Shown one piece after another: positions 48,204 through 59,541 of a DNA stretch of 64,000 bases. Source of the stretch: Micractinium sp. NFX-FRZ (taxonomy: Eukaryota > Chlorophyta > Trebouxiophyceae > Chlorellales > Chlorellaceae); contig JAPTJF010000367.1 in assembly GCA_029339195.1 (NCBI GenBank), forward strand, positions 1 through 64,000, read 5' to 3'. The translations under genes and the position numbers were made by a program. The stretch's first letter is position 1, and the number at the start of each line of letters is the position of its first letter. The notes under the pieces were generated by a model. That model was not told the DNA's origin, ran no database searches, and saw only the letters and a list, made by a program, of their open reading frames with translations.

Positions 48204-49353
48204 GAGGCTCTACTGTCAACCAACTCGAGCTCATTTTGGCAACCATCGAAGAGCAGAGGCTGTGCGTAGGCCACTGGGCGGCTTTGTGACAGCCATAGAG
48301 GCTTTCCATGAGCCATGTTGACGGGTTTTCAAAGGCCGTTCAGGGACTTGCATGCTAGGGGGCGTTCATCAGCCTGGCAGCCGGCGGCCGCCCCGCCTGA
48401 TGCAGACTGTTCACGAGCTCTGCGCCAGATAATTGGCCTCAATCTTGCTCCCCGCTTGCTGGCAAGGTTCCCCCCCACCCACCGACCCCGCCTGCTCACT
48501 GCCACTTCACACCCTTCCTCAATCACGCTGCCCCCCCTTGACATGCTTCTCTGATTTGGACAGCTGCCCACCACACACACTGTCCGCCTGCTCTGCGGCC
48601 TCACATTGTGGCCTGCTTCCCACGCTCTGTCTCTCACTGTCTGGTCTCCATTGCTTCCTCCTTTGTGTGGCACCTCCCACGGCACCTCACCCCCTGCAAC
48701 CGGCACCCACCCCGTTTCTGACAACTGCGAACAATTTTTCTAACCGTCTGGCGAAGTGCCGACCACATGCAACCAAGTAACAGGTTGTCACAGGGCGTGT
48801 GACCAGGTCAGGGAGCTGCCAACGGGCCGGCCAATCAGGAGTTGCACTGCACCTGCAGGAGAGCCGCCGCACCACCGTCCACCTGGCAGCAGCGGGCGCT
48901 GGGCGGCCCACGGTGGCTGCATGCATTATCGAGACCCGTTCTGCACTGCTCCTTGTTGTGGGAACCGTGCCTGTCCGTGAGCACTGAGAAGAGAGCGAAC
49001 GGGGGAGTCTGGCGCGCGCCGCTGAGCGCTTTGCAGGTGCACTCGAGCACTTTCAATTACTGTGTCTGTTGTTGAAATGACAGTTATAGCTATAGCGCGT
49101 GTTCCGCGCCGCCACATGCCATTCGTGACGCGCGCTGCTCAAGGCTCGCCCAGCACTTCTCTCGGGGCTCTGTATTTCTGTTGAGGCTGTCGGGCGCCAT
49201 GCTGCATGCAGCAAACCCGGCTGGCCAGCCGCTGCCCAAGCTGCCGCCGCCCTCCTGCACCCTGCCGCCAGCCGCTCCCCCTACCGCTCACGCGCTGCGC
49301 TCTATGCTGCGCAGGCCACCAGACATTCGAGTACAGCAACAGCTGAGGCAGCC
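48204..49353. other. Intergenic region before LSG1
   Basis: 1.15 kb with the CPP1-like 3' UTR and the LSG1 promoter and 5' UTR. The stretch 49275-49315 resembles the sequence before the LSG1 exon 2 acceptor (CTCTATGCTG), another hint of junction duplication. No coding exon is called. Confidence 0.45.
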
Positions 49354-52300
49354 ATGGGCAAGCACAACGGCAAGGCCAGGAAGTCTGGCCTTTCGGTGGG
49401 GTCGGCGCTCGTCAACCGCGCCAGGCGGGATGGGCGCACGGGGAATGCGGCGGCTTATTTGTATACATCAGACCCCGGTAGGTGGGGGTGCTGCACAGCA
49501 CAGGGGGTGGAACCCGCTTAACACCAAACCGAGGGTCAGCAGACATCCTTGCCTGTTGCTTGTTCCGGACCCAGGTGGGGGTGCTGCACACCACAGACCC
49601 GGGTAGGTGGGGGTGCTGCACAGCACAGGGGGTGGAACCCGCTTTCAAAACACCAAACCGAAAGCCAGCATCCAGACCAGCTAGTTGCCTGTTGTTTTGC
49701 ACCTCTTGTCAGCCGCGCATGCTGATGTCACCGTGCCACCGTGTCATTTGATGCACACCACTGTGGGTGGAACCCGCTCAACACCAAACCGAGGGTTTGC
49801 ATCCAGGCATCATTGTTCAATCCTGCTCTGTAAGTCAGCCGCACACGACCGATCCAGGTGGGCAGCTGCAGGGCAGGGGTGGAACCCGGCATGCCGCTGT
49901 GGAAACAACGCGCTAGGATTCCAGTGGTTTGCTGTTGCACTGCAAACTCAGCCGCGCGCCGTGGCCGCTCTATGCTGTGCACCGCTGCAGGCAGCAACAA
50001 GCCCAACATGCAGTCGGTGATCGAGGCGAATGACCTGGATGAGATGATGGCCATGGTGCGTGTTAACACTATAACATTGCTTGTTGTTGTTGAAAGTATA
50101 ACATTGCTTACTGTTAGGTCCATGCGTGTGCAATTGCACTGGGGTCTGGATGTGATGTGCAGCTGCGGAGGGTGCACCTGCAGTGGTGGTGGTGGTGTAC
50201 CGCAGTCGCACCCTCCGCAGCTGCGCCGCACCTGTCGCGCCGCTGGCGCATCGCTGCAACATCTGCATCTGCGGATGCGCCTGGATGAAGCTGCCATCCT
50301 CTGATTTAGCCCTGCCTTGAGTATGAGCACCCCCTTGTTTATTTTGGTTGCTTGTGGGCAATGGGCTCCTGTGTGCAGGCCGACTGAGGGGCTAGGATCT
50401 TGCCTGCCAAGAAGGAGCACGTGGTTGTGATTGTTGCTGTATCGACTCCTCGCCTTGAATCCAACTGCAGGCCGACCTGGCGGGCAAAGACTTCACTGCC
50501 GAGAAGGAGCACGTGATTGTGATCAGCACGGGGGCGGTGCCAGCGGTGGACCACGAGCGCATGCAGGCGGAGCGCACCGAGGCGGAGGAGCGCAACCGGC
50601 ACAGGTGGGCTTGCATCCGCCTTTGGGTGTATTGCTTTGCGTCCAGAGTTTGTACCTTCAAGGAGGAATGGTCCAACGCAGTGCAGCGACACCAGTGCAG
50701 GTGGGCGTGCGTCCTTCCGGTTGTTGCTAGCCACTGTGTGCATCCATGCGTATGCTAGCGCATCGACGCGGACGGTTGCAGGCACTGCGCGTGCTTGGGA
50801 TACCTCCACAAGTGTTGTGTGTGTGTGTGCGTGTGGGTTTGTGTGTTTTTTGCAAGGTTATTTCAACTGTGCGTGGCAAGCAGGCTTTTCAAGCGCTGCT
50901 GCCCGGTGCAAGACGCCGGTGCACCTTCTTGTCGCGTTTGCCCCCATGACCCCCTGTGCCTCCTTTGTTGCTTGTGCCCTCCGGTTCCCTGCAGGCTGCG
51001 CATCCCGCGCCGCCCCTCCTGGGACGAGAGCACCACCCCGGATCAGCTGGAGGACCAGGAGCGCTCCTCCTTTTACGAGTGGCGCAGGGAGCTGGCTGGT
51101 TTGGAGCAGGATGAGCGGCTGGTGCTGACGCCATTTGAGAAGAACCTGGAGGTGTGGCGCCAGCTGTGGCGCGTGCTGGAGCGCTCCGACGTTGTGGTGC
51201 AGGTGGGTCATGGGGTGGGGGGGGGTGGGGGGGGCGGTGGCGGGCAGCGGGCGGGCAAGCTGGCAGGTAGGAACACGGAAGCGGTTGCAGAGGCAGGCTT
51301 ACGCCTTGTGAGACGAGGCAGGGCAAGGCTTACGCCTTGCGAGACGAGGCAGGGCAAGAAGAAGCAGTGGGTATCTTGTTTGTTTGTGTGAGAAGCATCT
51401 GGAGGTCTGGCGCAGCCTATAGCGCATGCTAGTATGAGCAGGTGAATCATGGGCTGGGCAATCATCGTGGGTGGGCACTTGCGGCCCGCTGATACCACTG
51501 GCTGGCACCCCATTCCTGCACCACCTCTATAACCTCGACACTCCTGTCCACCTCCCTGAAGGTTGTGGACGCGCGTGACCCGCTGACCTACCGCTCTGAA
51601 GACCTGGAGCGCTATTCGCTGGACCTGCACCCCACCAAGCGCTCCATCCTGCTGCTCAACAAGGCAGACCTGCTGCCCGAGGCGCTGCGGGTGGCCTGGG
51701 CAGATCACTTCGACAAGCTGGGCTGTGACTATGTCTTCTGGTCGGCCAAGGCAGCCATGGATGAGCACTCGACTGGTATGTGTGGGGGCTGCTCCGTGTT
51801 GCACTGCCCTATTTAACCATTATGTGCACTCCAGTTCCCTCGCTTTTGCTTGTTCTCCCGCCTGCAAGTGGATGAGTGGTGGCGGCCGCCAGGGCAAGGC
51901 ACCCCAGCAAGCACTCCCGCTTTCATGTGCAGGGAACAGAGGTCTCTGTTGATCTGTTCATCTATTTCTTTGTGTTTTGCTCCCGCTTCTTCTTCCTCTT
52001 CTTCTTGGGCGACCCAGGCGTGGCGCGGCGGAACTTAGAACCCTCTGGGCCCCCCTCCCTCTGGGAGTAGACCGAATGACCTGATTGACCTATTTTTTCA
52101 CTCATTCTCGTTTTGCATCCTGTCCACTCCAGCAGATGAGGATCTGGTGGCGGATGCCAAGGCGCGCCGTGCCAGCAAGGACCCTCGTGCCCGCCTGCTG
52201 GGTGTGGAAGAACTCATGGACCTGCTGGAGCAGCGGGCAGCGGAGGCGGCGGCGGATTCAGAGGCGAGGGGCATCCCTCGGGTGAGAAGTCGGCTGAGGA

Positions 52301-54662
52301 GTGTGAGGCTTGTAGTGCACGGTGTGGATGGCTTGCGCGCAGCCAGTGCAGTGCGGCAGCCGTGGCGTGCCCTCCACCTTTCAGTGGCGGAAAGGGAGAG
52401 GCCAGGCAGATGGGTGGCTGGGTGAGGGTGTCGACGGCCTGCTGGGTCCTCTTGAGCAACGGGCAGCGGGGGCGGCGGCGGGGCATCCCGCAGGTTGGAC
52501 GGTTGTAGGAACGAGAGGAACAGGGGGATGCATGTGCAGTGCACCGACAGCTCTGTCCTGCCATGCATGTCATGCCCGCCCCTGCCCGGACCTGGCTTGC
52601 TCGCCATACCTGGCCAGCAGCAGGCGCATGTGGACGCCGCTGTGCCTCGCCGTTCAGACAACTGCGAGCGTGTGTGGCACAGACTACTGAGGAGCATGCG
52701 CAGAGCTTGTGCTGAGCTTAGGGTGCCAACCATTTTTTGTTGCCATGTTTGCAGGCGAGCCGGGGCGAGCGCCTGGTGGTGGGGCTCACAGGCTATCCAA
52801 ACGTGGGCAAGTCTTCGACCATCAACGCCCTGTTTGGGTCCAAGAAAACGGCGGTGGCACCCACCCCTGGCAAGACCAAGCACTTCCAGGTAGGGCATAG
52901 CAAGTCGACTATCACATGATGGGCCGATTATGCGGCCACGGATTTGTAGCTTGCGTGAGCCCTCGAGTCGCACTGGCACACCTTCTTACACGCACATGAA
53001 GGCAGTGGCATGGAGAGACCAAAGCAGTGGAAGGCAAAGGCACAGGGTCCTGTCTGATGGTGTCTTCACTTGGCCGCGTTGCCTTCTGCCCTTTCTCTTG
53101 TCTCTGCAGACCCTCAATGTCACCTCCAGCCTCTGCCTGTGCGACTGCCCCGGCCTGGTGCTGCCCCAGTATGCAAAGAGCAAGGCAGAGATGGTGGCCG
53201 CAGGTGCGAGCTTGAACATGCAACCTCGCGTAATTTTTCTGTTGTTTGGTATGCCGCCGCGGATGCGCTGCCTGCAGCTGCTGGTACAGCCCATGCAGTT
53301 TGCCCTGTGTCATTGTGCTTCTCAGCGCGGCTGCCTGCTGCGCGCCGAGCACATATTGTCCTGCAAAAGCCAACATGCCTGCCCTGCCGTGCTGAGGCAG
53401 CAGGTAACAACAGCTACAGCCGTCACATGCCCCCACTACACAATCATCATTCCCATTGTATCATTCGCGCCTGATGTGCGCTGCGTTCCGCCTGCAGGAG
53501 TAATCCCAATTGACCGCCTGACTGACGTGCGCGCGCCCATAGAGGCGGCGGCGCAGCGGGTGGGGCGGCAGCAGCTGGAGCGTGTGTACGGGCTGCGCTT
53601 GCCGGAGCCGGGCCGCGGCGAGGACCCCAACAGGTGAGTCCTGAGTTGGCCTTTAAGTGCTTTCAGTTGTTGAGTTCCAGTAGTGTGTGCGGAGATATGT
53701 GGGGTGGCTGCAGCTGGAACAGGTGCATGGCTGTGCCTGCCAGCACCTGGGCGCGGCGACGCCCAAAGCAAATGAGGGTCGTCCTCATCCCCATCTGCTT
53801 AACCCGGTTGTGCTTCGCCCTCCCACTGCAGGCCACCAACGGCGGTGGAGCTGCTGCGCTCTTTTGCCTTTGCACGCGGCTGGGTAGCCTCCTCTGGCCT
53901 GCCAGACGAGACGCGGTCAGGCAGGCGGCTCCTGAAGGACTATGTGGACGGCAAGATACTGTTCTGCAGGGCGCCCCCGGGCGCCTCGCCGGCAGTACAG
54001 GAACTGGCCGCTACCGCAGGCCTGCTGCGTGCCGGCGGGACTGTCCGCCCGGCGGCAGCAGCAGCAGCGCCAGCGGCGTCGGCGCCCGGCGACAGTGGAG
54101 CAGGGGCATCTGCGGAGGACTATACTGAGTCGGCTGAGCAGCGGCAGGAGGCGGTGGCGGGCGGCATTGCTGTGCTGCCGGCAGCGGCGGCAGCGGCGCA
54201 GGGCGGCAACAGCGGGGCTGCCGCTGAGGGGGAGGCGTCTGGCAGCGGTGGGCAACCTCTGGGGCTAGGCTTAGATGAGGGCGACCTGCTGTTGATGGAC
54301 GATCTGGACATAGGAGGAAAGAAGGCCAAGCCGGTCCGCCCGCAGTACAAGGTGGGTGAAAGTGGAGGAAGCACAGGAAGACAGGGGCCTGCAGCAGCAG
54401 CCACAACCAGGGCGCCGAATGCTCCTGCTGCTGCGTTTCGTCAATCCAGCGCCACAGAACAGCGGGCTGCACTCTTATTTCATGTGAAGCTCTGCTACTA
54501 GTGTAGCTTCATTCTACCAATGTTTTTTTCCACCTGATGCAGTTCCATAAGAAGCAGGCACGCACCAAGGGAGACAGGGGGGAGCACAAGGACGCGGGTG
54601 GGTACGACGGGGCGGCCATTCTGCAGGGCAAGCGCGGCGGCATTGTGCGCATCACAAGCTAG
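49354..54662 (+). CDS. LSG1: Large-subunit GTPase LSG1
   Basis: LSG1 is a cytoplasmic GTPase that helps release the export adaptor NMD3 from the 60S ribosome. Exons: 49354-49477, 49991-50055, 50471-50604, 50995-51202, 51562-51775, 52133-52281, 52755-52889, 53110-53203, 53498-53633, 53832-54351, 54543-54662; phases close, 632 residues. The N-terminus MGKHNGKARKSGLSVG and the LRIPRRPSWDE block are typical. GTPase motifs are circularly permuted, as in all YlqF/YawG proteins: G4 (LLNKADLLP) first, then G1 (GYPNVGKSST), a G2-like TPGKTKHFQT and G3 (DCPGLVLP). The C-terminus has a low-complexity acidic/Ala region and a basic end KFHKKQARTKG. The acceptor at 52131 is a NAGNAG site, and the one at 51561 is AAG. 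Intron 1 holds a minisatellite-like array. Confidence 0.95.
49470..49905 (+). repeat. Degenerate tandem array built on the LSG1 exon 1 donor
   Basis: Units starting near 49470, 49599, 49755 and 49844 share GTAGGTGGGGGTGCTGCAC, GGTGGAACCCGC and ACACCAAACCGA. The first unit begins in the last bases of exon 1 (AGACCCCG) and includes the donor, and the second repeats both (AGACCCGGGTAGGTG). Spacing is roughly 90-155 bp. This gives several potential donor sites in one intron. Confidence 0.8.
50375..50436 (+). repeat. Copy of LSG1 exon 3 start with acceptor
   Basis: 50375-50436 matches 50466-50527: GCAGGCCGAC at the acceptor and GAGAAGGAGCACGTGATTGT versus AAGAAGGAGCACGTGGTTGT. The acceptor AG is intact in the copy; a TGA follows almost at once in the exon frame. 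Confidence 0.85.
51291..51354 (+). repeat. ~31 bp tandem duplication in LSG1 intron 4
   Basis: Two adjacent units beginning GGCTTACGCCTTG differ at about one base. A G-rich run lies just upstream (51215-51235). Downstream in the same intron, 51390-51450 is a decayed copy of the previous exon's end with donor (51137-51210). Confidence 0.8.
52425..52506 (+). repeat. Copy of LSG1 exon 6 end in the following intron
   Basis: 52425-52506 resembles 52200-52290: the blocks GAGCARCGGGCAGCGG, GGCGGCGGCGG and GGGGCATCCC occur in the same order. The copy ends in GCAGGTTGG rather than the exon's CGGGTGAGA donor. Confidence 0.78.
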
Positions 54663-55404
54663 GCGTGAAGAGGCGCTGAAATGACCCGACGATATCAAAT
54701 GTACCACCCTAGTTGCGGCTCCAGCTGCAAGCCCGCATTGTTCTCCATTTCAACGCAATAATCTGAATCGGCAAAGTTTGACCTGTAATGAAACAATGCA
54801 CCAAGTTTGGCTGCCCCGGCTAAGGTGTGCTGGGTGTGTCGCATTGGCACCTGGGGTTTCCTATTCAAGCATCCCATGCCACTCTTCAAACCCGCAAGGT
54901 CCTTGCGGTATCTGCCATAGTCCCATATTATGTGCAGCAGGGCCTGAACTGCAAGGACTAGCTGTAGGGGCTGAAGTGCTGCTCGGCTGGCTGCTGCACC
55001 ACCGCTGTACCTGCATGTACAGCAGGTGGTTCAAATTCACTTCACGCTCGCGGCACCCTGTGTACCTGCGCAGAGTTGTGCCGCCCGGAATCATAAGCAT
55101 AGAAGCTTCTTCTTGATCCAACACTCGCCCCGTTTGAAAGCTCGCCGCCCCTTTCAGGTGAAGCACACGGGCATGCTCTTTGTGTCGTTTATGTTGTGGG
55201 CCGCCGATGCTTTGTGGCCCACAGCCCCGCGCTCCGCAATGCCGGCTATTCCATCAATTGCCGCTCCCGCCGCCCGCCGCGCCCCGCCCTCTGCTTCACT
55301 CACCAACCTGCACCGCCGCCAGCGTCTCCTTAGAGGGCAGTGGCCCAGCAACTATTTTTCGGTGTGAGCTGCTTCTCTCTGCAGTGTGACCCACCCTTCA
55401 CGAA
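54663..55404. other. Intergenic region, LSG1 to RNase H2C
   Basis: 0.74 kb. TGTAA, a green-algal polyadenylation-type motif, lies at 54784-54788, 122 bp past the LSG1 stop. The remainder should hold the RNase H2C promoter; no exon is called. Confidence 0.45.
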
Positions 55405-56169
55405 ATGGCAGCACGGCGGCTGGACACCGCTGCTGCACCTGCAGCAGATGTGCACCTTGTTCCTGCCCAAGTGCAGCACAACGGCCCAGCGGCCGTGCAG
55501 GCATACTTCAGGCCTCAGGAGACAGGTGGGGAACCTCAGTTTGCAGGAAAATGAGGGTCCGGCAATGTGTGGAGTGGAAGCTAAGCAGGTTTGGACGCTG
55601 TTCACTAGAGTCGCCATTTCCGAGCCTGAGCTGCCGCATGCCTCCCTTGCACCTGTGCCCTTGCAGGCGCCAGCGTGGATGGCCTGCCCCTCCTGCAGTG
55701 CAGCCTGCGCGGTCGCTCCTTGACAGGTGGGGAAGAGCTGCAGTGGATGGCCCATGCATCTGCTGAGCTGTTTGCCTGCGCAGCAATGCCTACTCTGGCA
55801 GCCTTTTGGAGGCAAAGATTGTTCGACCCCTGTAAGCAAAGGGGCAACTTGCTCGGCACCATCATCCTGCTTGCAGGCGTGCGCCTGCCGCTGCCGCCCG
55901 GCTACTCTGGTGCAGTGTTGGAGCGGCAGCAGCCGGACGAGGCAGCAGCGGCACCGGGGGCAGCGGGCAGCCCTGGCGCCATCTGGGCGGCCTCGGCCTC
56001 CTTCGCCCACCTGCACTACTACCATCACGATGCAGCGCCTCTGAAGGGGGACGGCCTGCGCCGCTGCCTGGAGTGGAGTGACTTGGCAGCGCAGGTGCAC
56101 GCCCCAATGGACCCTGCAGCGGTGGCAGCGGCGGCGGCGGCGGCGCGGGCAGCGCCGCAGGGCGGGTGA
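55405..56169 (+). CDS. RNASEH2C: Ribonuclease H2 subunit C
   Basis: RNase H2 removes ribonucleotides from DNA; subunit C, with B, forms the scaffold of the trimer. Exons 55405-55525, 55667-55726 and 55877-56169 join in phase 1 each time, giving 157 residues, close to the human protein (164). The pattern VHLVPAQVQHNGPAAVQAYF corresponds to the human LHLLPCEV...DGPAPV...FF start, SLRGRSLTGVRLPLPPGYSG to FRGRCLRGEEVAVPPG, and the C-terminal EWSDLAAQVHAP to WPSLAAAIHAQ. The linker AAAAPGAAGSPGA and the final Ala run are lineage-specific filler. The start is the first ATG in frame after a plausible 5' UTR. Subunits A and B are not in the window. Confidence 0.85.
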
Positions 56170-56623
56170 TGAGGATGGGGCAGTAACACCTCATTAATTT
56201 TCCCATATCTAATCAGCCCAGTAATTGCACCGCTTCATGCGTGTGCTCCAGCAAGTCCCACTGATTTAACGTCCTACTGATTAGAACATATCCTGCAGTG
56301 ATAGGGTGCTTGGTACGAATCGGCAGTGAGGGCATGGGCCTGCCCAGAGAGTTCCAAAAGGAGCGTGAGTGTTATTGGTAGTAGCACAATCTATGTGTTC
56401 TTGCAGTGCAGCGGTCTGCTCTCTTTCAGGTCATTGCAGGTCTGTGAAACGGCAGCAGAGCACGCTGCGGCCGCTGGGGCGGCAGGCCGCTGGCCGCTCA
56501 GCAGGCGCGCTTCTCCGCGGACAGAGCTCATCAAGTAAGCTGCCTCCACAGAACCTCTCAATTGAAGAGCGGCTGCGCCCATCTATAGCCCAGGCTGTTG
56601 CACCCACCAGAGAGCTCTCGAGC
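56170..56623. other. Intergenic region, RNase H2C to TPR gene
   Basis: About 450 bp with the RNase H2C 3' UTR and the promoter or 5' UTR of the TPR gene. Nothing else is seen. Confidence 0.45.
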
Positions 56624-59190
56624 ATGGCGCGACGCTCGTTCAAGCTCGTCTTCATACCGGCGGAAACGTACGTGTATCTGTTTGGGAACCTCAGCGGCGG
56701 GCGCACTCTTGCCGAGGGAGCGCCCCGCCTCACCGCCCACCGCCAAGCCCCGCCTCCTGCCTGCCGTCCTGCAGGTCGGAGCCGCTGCAGCAGTGGGAGC
56801 TGGATTTGATACCTGGGAAGGAGGTGGAGTGCCTTATCGATAAGCTGAAGGTGCGCCACACGGGGGCTGGGGTTTTGAGTGTCAAGTGCTCAACCGGCAG
56901 GGGCTGGCAGGCGCCGCTCCTGGCACCGCCTGGCTGCTGTGCTCTGCCCACCCTAGTTCCACTTGCCCTGCCCTGCTGCCACTGCAGGAGCACTTTGCCG
57001 CTAGTGGGCCTCAGAAAACGCAGGCGCAGATTTGGGCCCAGCAGGCGGATCTGATGAAGAAGCTGCCAGAGGTGCGACGTTGCTGCATCCACTGCCTCTT
57101 GCCTGTGGTCGCCTGCAAGGATTTCTCCGCCTACTACTAGCTAGTATTTCTCCCGGTAGGAGTAGGGGTCGGCTGAGTTGTGCATGGTGTCGATGAGAAG
57201 CTGAATCGCAATGCGTCAGCAGGAGAAGCTTATAGCAATGTGTTCTCAAATGTTGGGGGGCAACGCACCCAAAAACTGCTGCAGGGCACCAACATTGACA
57301 GCAAGGTGCTTGATGTGGCCACTTCGCTAAACATGGTGAGCTGAGAGGGTGCCAACTCCTCTTCATGAGTAAGATGCCCACTGTGTTTCATCTGACATAC
57401 CCAACGCCCATGTCATACGAGGGGAGGGCTGGTGCCTGCAAACCTGCACCAATGCCCACCATGGGTTGCATCTCACTGCTGTCCCAGCACTGAAATAATC
57501 ATCTCACTGCATGTGCACCCTTGTCTACACCTTGCAGTACGTGTTTTCTCCAATGCATTCCGACTTCCGAATCCCCTGCCTGACACAGGTGGAGAACATC
57601 TCGCTGCTTTCCAACGCAAAGGACAACGGTTTTGTGGGGGTGAACATGTACGTGGATGACGAGGGCAGCATCCGTGGGATGCCCCGCAACCTGCGCGCCT
57701 CGGAGATCGCGCACTGCTGCGGCAAGCCTCTGGAGGTGAGGCGCACTGCTGGCTGGTCAGAGCTGGGGCTTGGGTAGCAATCACTGGAGCGGTGCTGCTG
57801 TGATGCAAATATGCAATGGGCGTGGTGGCACGTTCAAGCTTGGTGAAGCTGGTGTCAGGTGCCCGGGATTGTGCGTGCCTTCGCTATTTCGCACAAGGGG
57901 GTGAATTGACAGACCCCATGTATCTGAGCCCTGGGCTGCAGTTTCCGCTGTTGTGTTTCTTACTTGCAATGTGGCCAACCCCTGGCTCCCCGCACCAATT
58001 TTTGGGTAGACGCCAGGTCGTTTGGTAGAGGTGCCCTGCCAGCACCGCCCCCCGCAAGCCTTCCCTCTTTGGCTGGCACATGCCTTCCTTCCTCCGATGC
58101 AGGTGAAACGGCTGGTGCGCCCGCTCACCTGCCTTTTGCTGCTCACCCATCCCCTTCGTCCTTCCATTCAGGTCAAGGGCGATGCATTCCTGGCGCGCGT
58201 CATGGACAACGGGGATGATTTCGAGCGCCTGGATCTGGAGCTGTCAGAGGTGTCCTCCAATGCAGCCTGGGTGCAGCAGGCGCGGCAGCAGAACGAGCGC
58301 AAGCGGCAGCAGGTGCGCAGAGCGTGGGCGGGCGTGCATGTGGGGCAGGCCTGTCTGCGGGGTGGCCTGGACCCCGAAGGCAAGCGTACATCACTTAGCT
58401 GCCCCCGTGAGCCCCCACCTGCAGTTGCGTGCGCCACCCTTCTTGTTATGTGCAGGAGAGAGGCGACGCCCTGCTGGGCCGCCTGCGTGCCAGCAAGGCG
58501 GCTGCGGCGGCAGCACCCGCGGCGGCGCCACTTGTGCGGGAGCTGAGCCCCGCAGAGGCGGCCAAGGATGAGGGCAACAAGGCGTTCAAACGGGGCGACT
58601 GGCAGGAGGCGGTGGCGCAGTACACCAGGTGAGCGCAGTACACACGGTGGCCCCAGCCGGCAGTTGATGCTGGCGGTCCCCCCTGCGTGCAGCTTGTATG
58701 TGAGCCCCCCTCCTGACAGCCCAGCCGGCTCCGGTCGCAGGCGTGTGCCCTGGGGGTTTCCTAGGGTCTTGCCTGCACCTGGCCCCTGCGTGCATCCCTG
58801 CTTCTCAAGCCAAGCCAATCCGCCCGTGCTCCGACCCCAGTTCGAAACTCGCCCTCCATCTCCAACAGGGCGCTAGATGCGGACCCGCAGATGCTGGCAG
58901 CGCTGAACAACCGGGCGCTGGCGCGGTGCAAGCTGGGGCAGTGGGCAGAGGCGGAGGCCGATGCCTCTGCTGTGCTGGCAGCAGACGCAGGCAATGTGAA
59001 GGCCCTCCTGAGGCGGGCTGCTGCCCGGCAGCACCTGGAGCGTGTGGCGGAGGCGGCAACAGATTGGCAGGCGGTGCTGGCACGGGAGCCAAACAACAAA
59101 GAGGCGGTGGCGGGACTGGCTGCGGCAGAGGCAGCGGTGCCAGGCGGGCCGGGGGCTGCAGAGCCATCATTGGCAACAGCAGCGCAGTAG
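56624..59190 (+). CDS. TPR-domain protein with conserved N-terminal module
   Basis: Exons: 56624-56667, 56775-56850, 56988-57071, 57285-57335, 57538-57735 (or from 57589), 58172-58312, 58456-58628, 58869-59190; phases close, about 345-362 residues. The C-terminal third holds TPR units (EGNKAFKRGDWQEAVAQYTR; ALNNRALARCKLGQWAEAEA; VKALLRRAAARQHLERVAEA), like those that bind Hsp70 or Hsp90 tails. The N-terminal part (FKLVFIPAE; PLQQWELDLIPGKEVECLID; DNGFVGVNMYVDDEGSIRG; GDAFLARVMDNGDDFERLDL) looks conserved and compact, but I cannot name its family. A helical linker AARQQNERKRQQ-like precedes the TPR block. The choice between two acceptors for exon 5 changes 17 residues (both in frame). A co-chaperone role is inference only. 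Confidence 0.75.
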
Positions 59191-59541
59191 TTCGTTGGAG
59201 GCCGCATGTGCATGCATCAACCCAATGCATGCTTTGATTGATGAGGCCCTGTGACGTGCCGACACCACCACGCTGTTGCATCAGAATGCTAAACACCACA
59301 TGTGGCCGCCTCAGCGCTAGCGCTTGGCCAGCGCCATTGAAAGGCAACAGGCGCGTAAGGCCGGGCAAAGGCGGCGTGCCTACGTGTGTGCATTCCCACA
59401 ACTTGCACCTTTGCTCAAGAAAGCAAAGAAAGAGTAGCGTTGCGGCGCGCTGTTCGAGTCGAGCTCCATCGGGCGCTTTGCAAGTACCGAGTGGCGGTTC
59501 AGCCTGCAGCCAGACAGTTGAAACATCGAGCCCCGCGCTCA
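59191..59541. other. Short intergenic region before RWP-RK2
   Basis: 350 bp with the TPR-gene 3' UTR and the putative RWP-RK2 promoter. No structure noted beyond a repeated TGCAT motif near 59207-59232. Confidence 0.4.
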
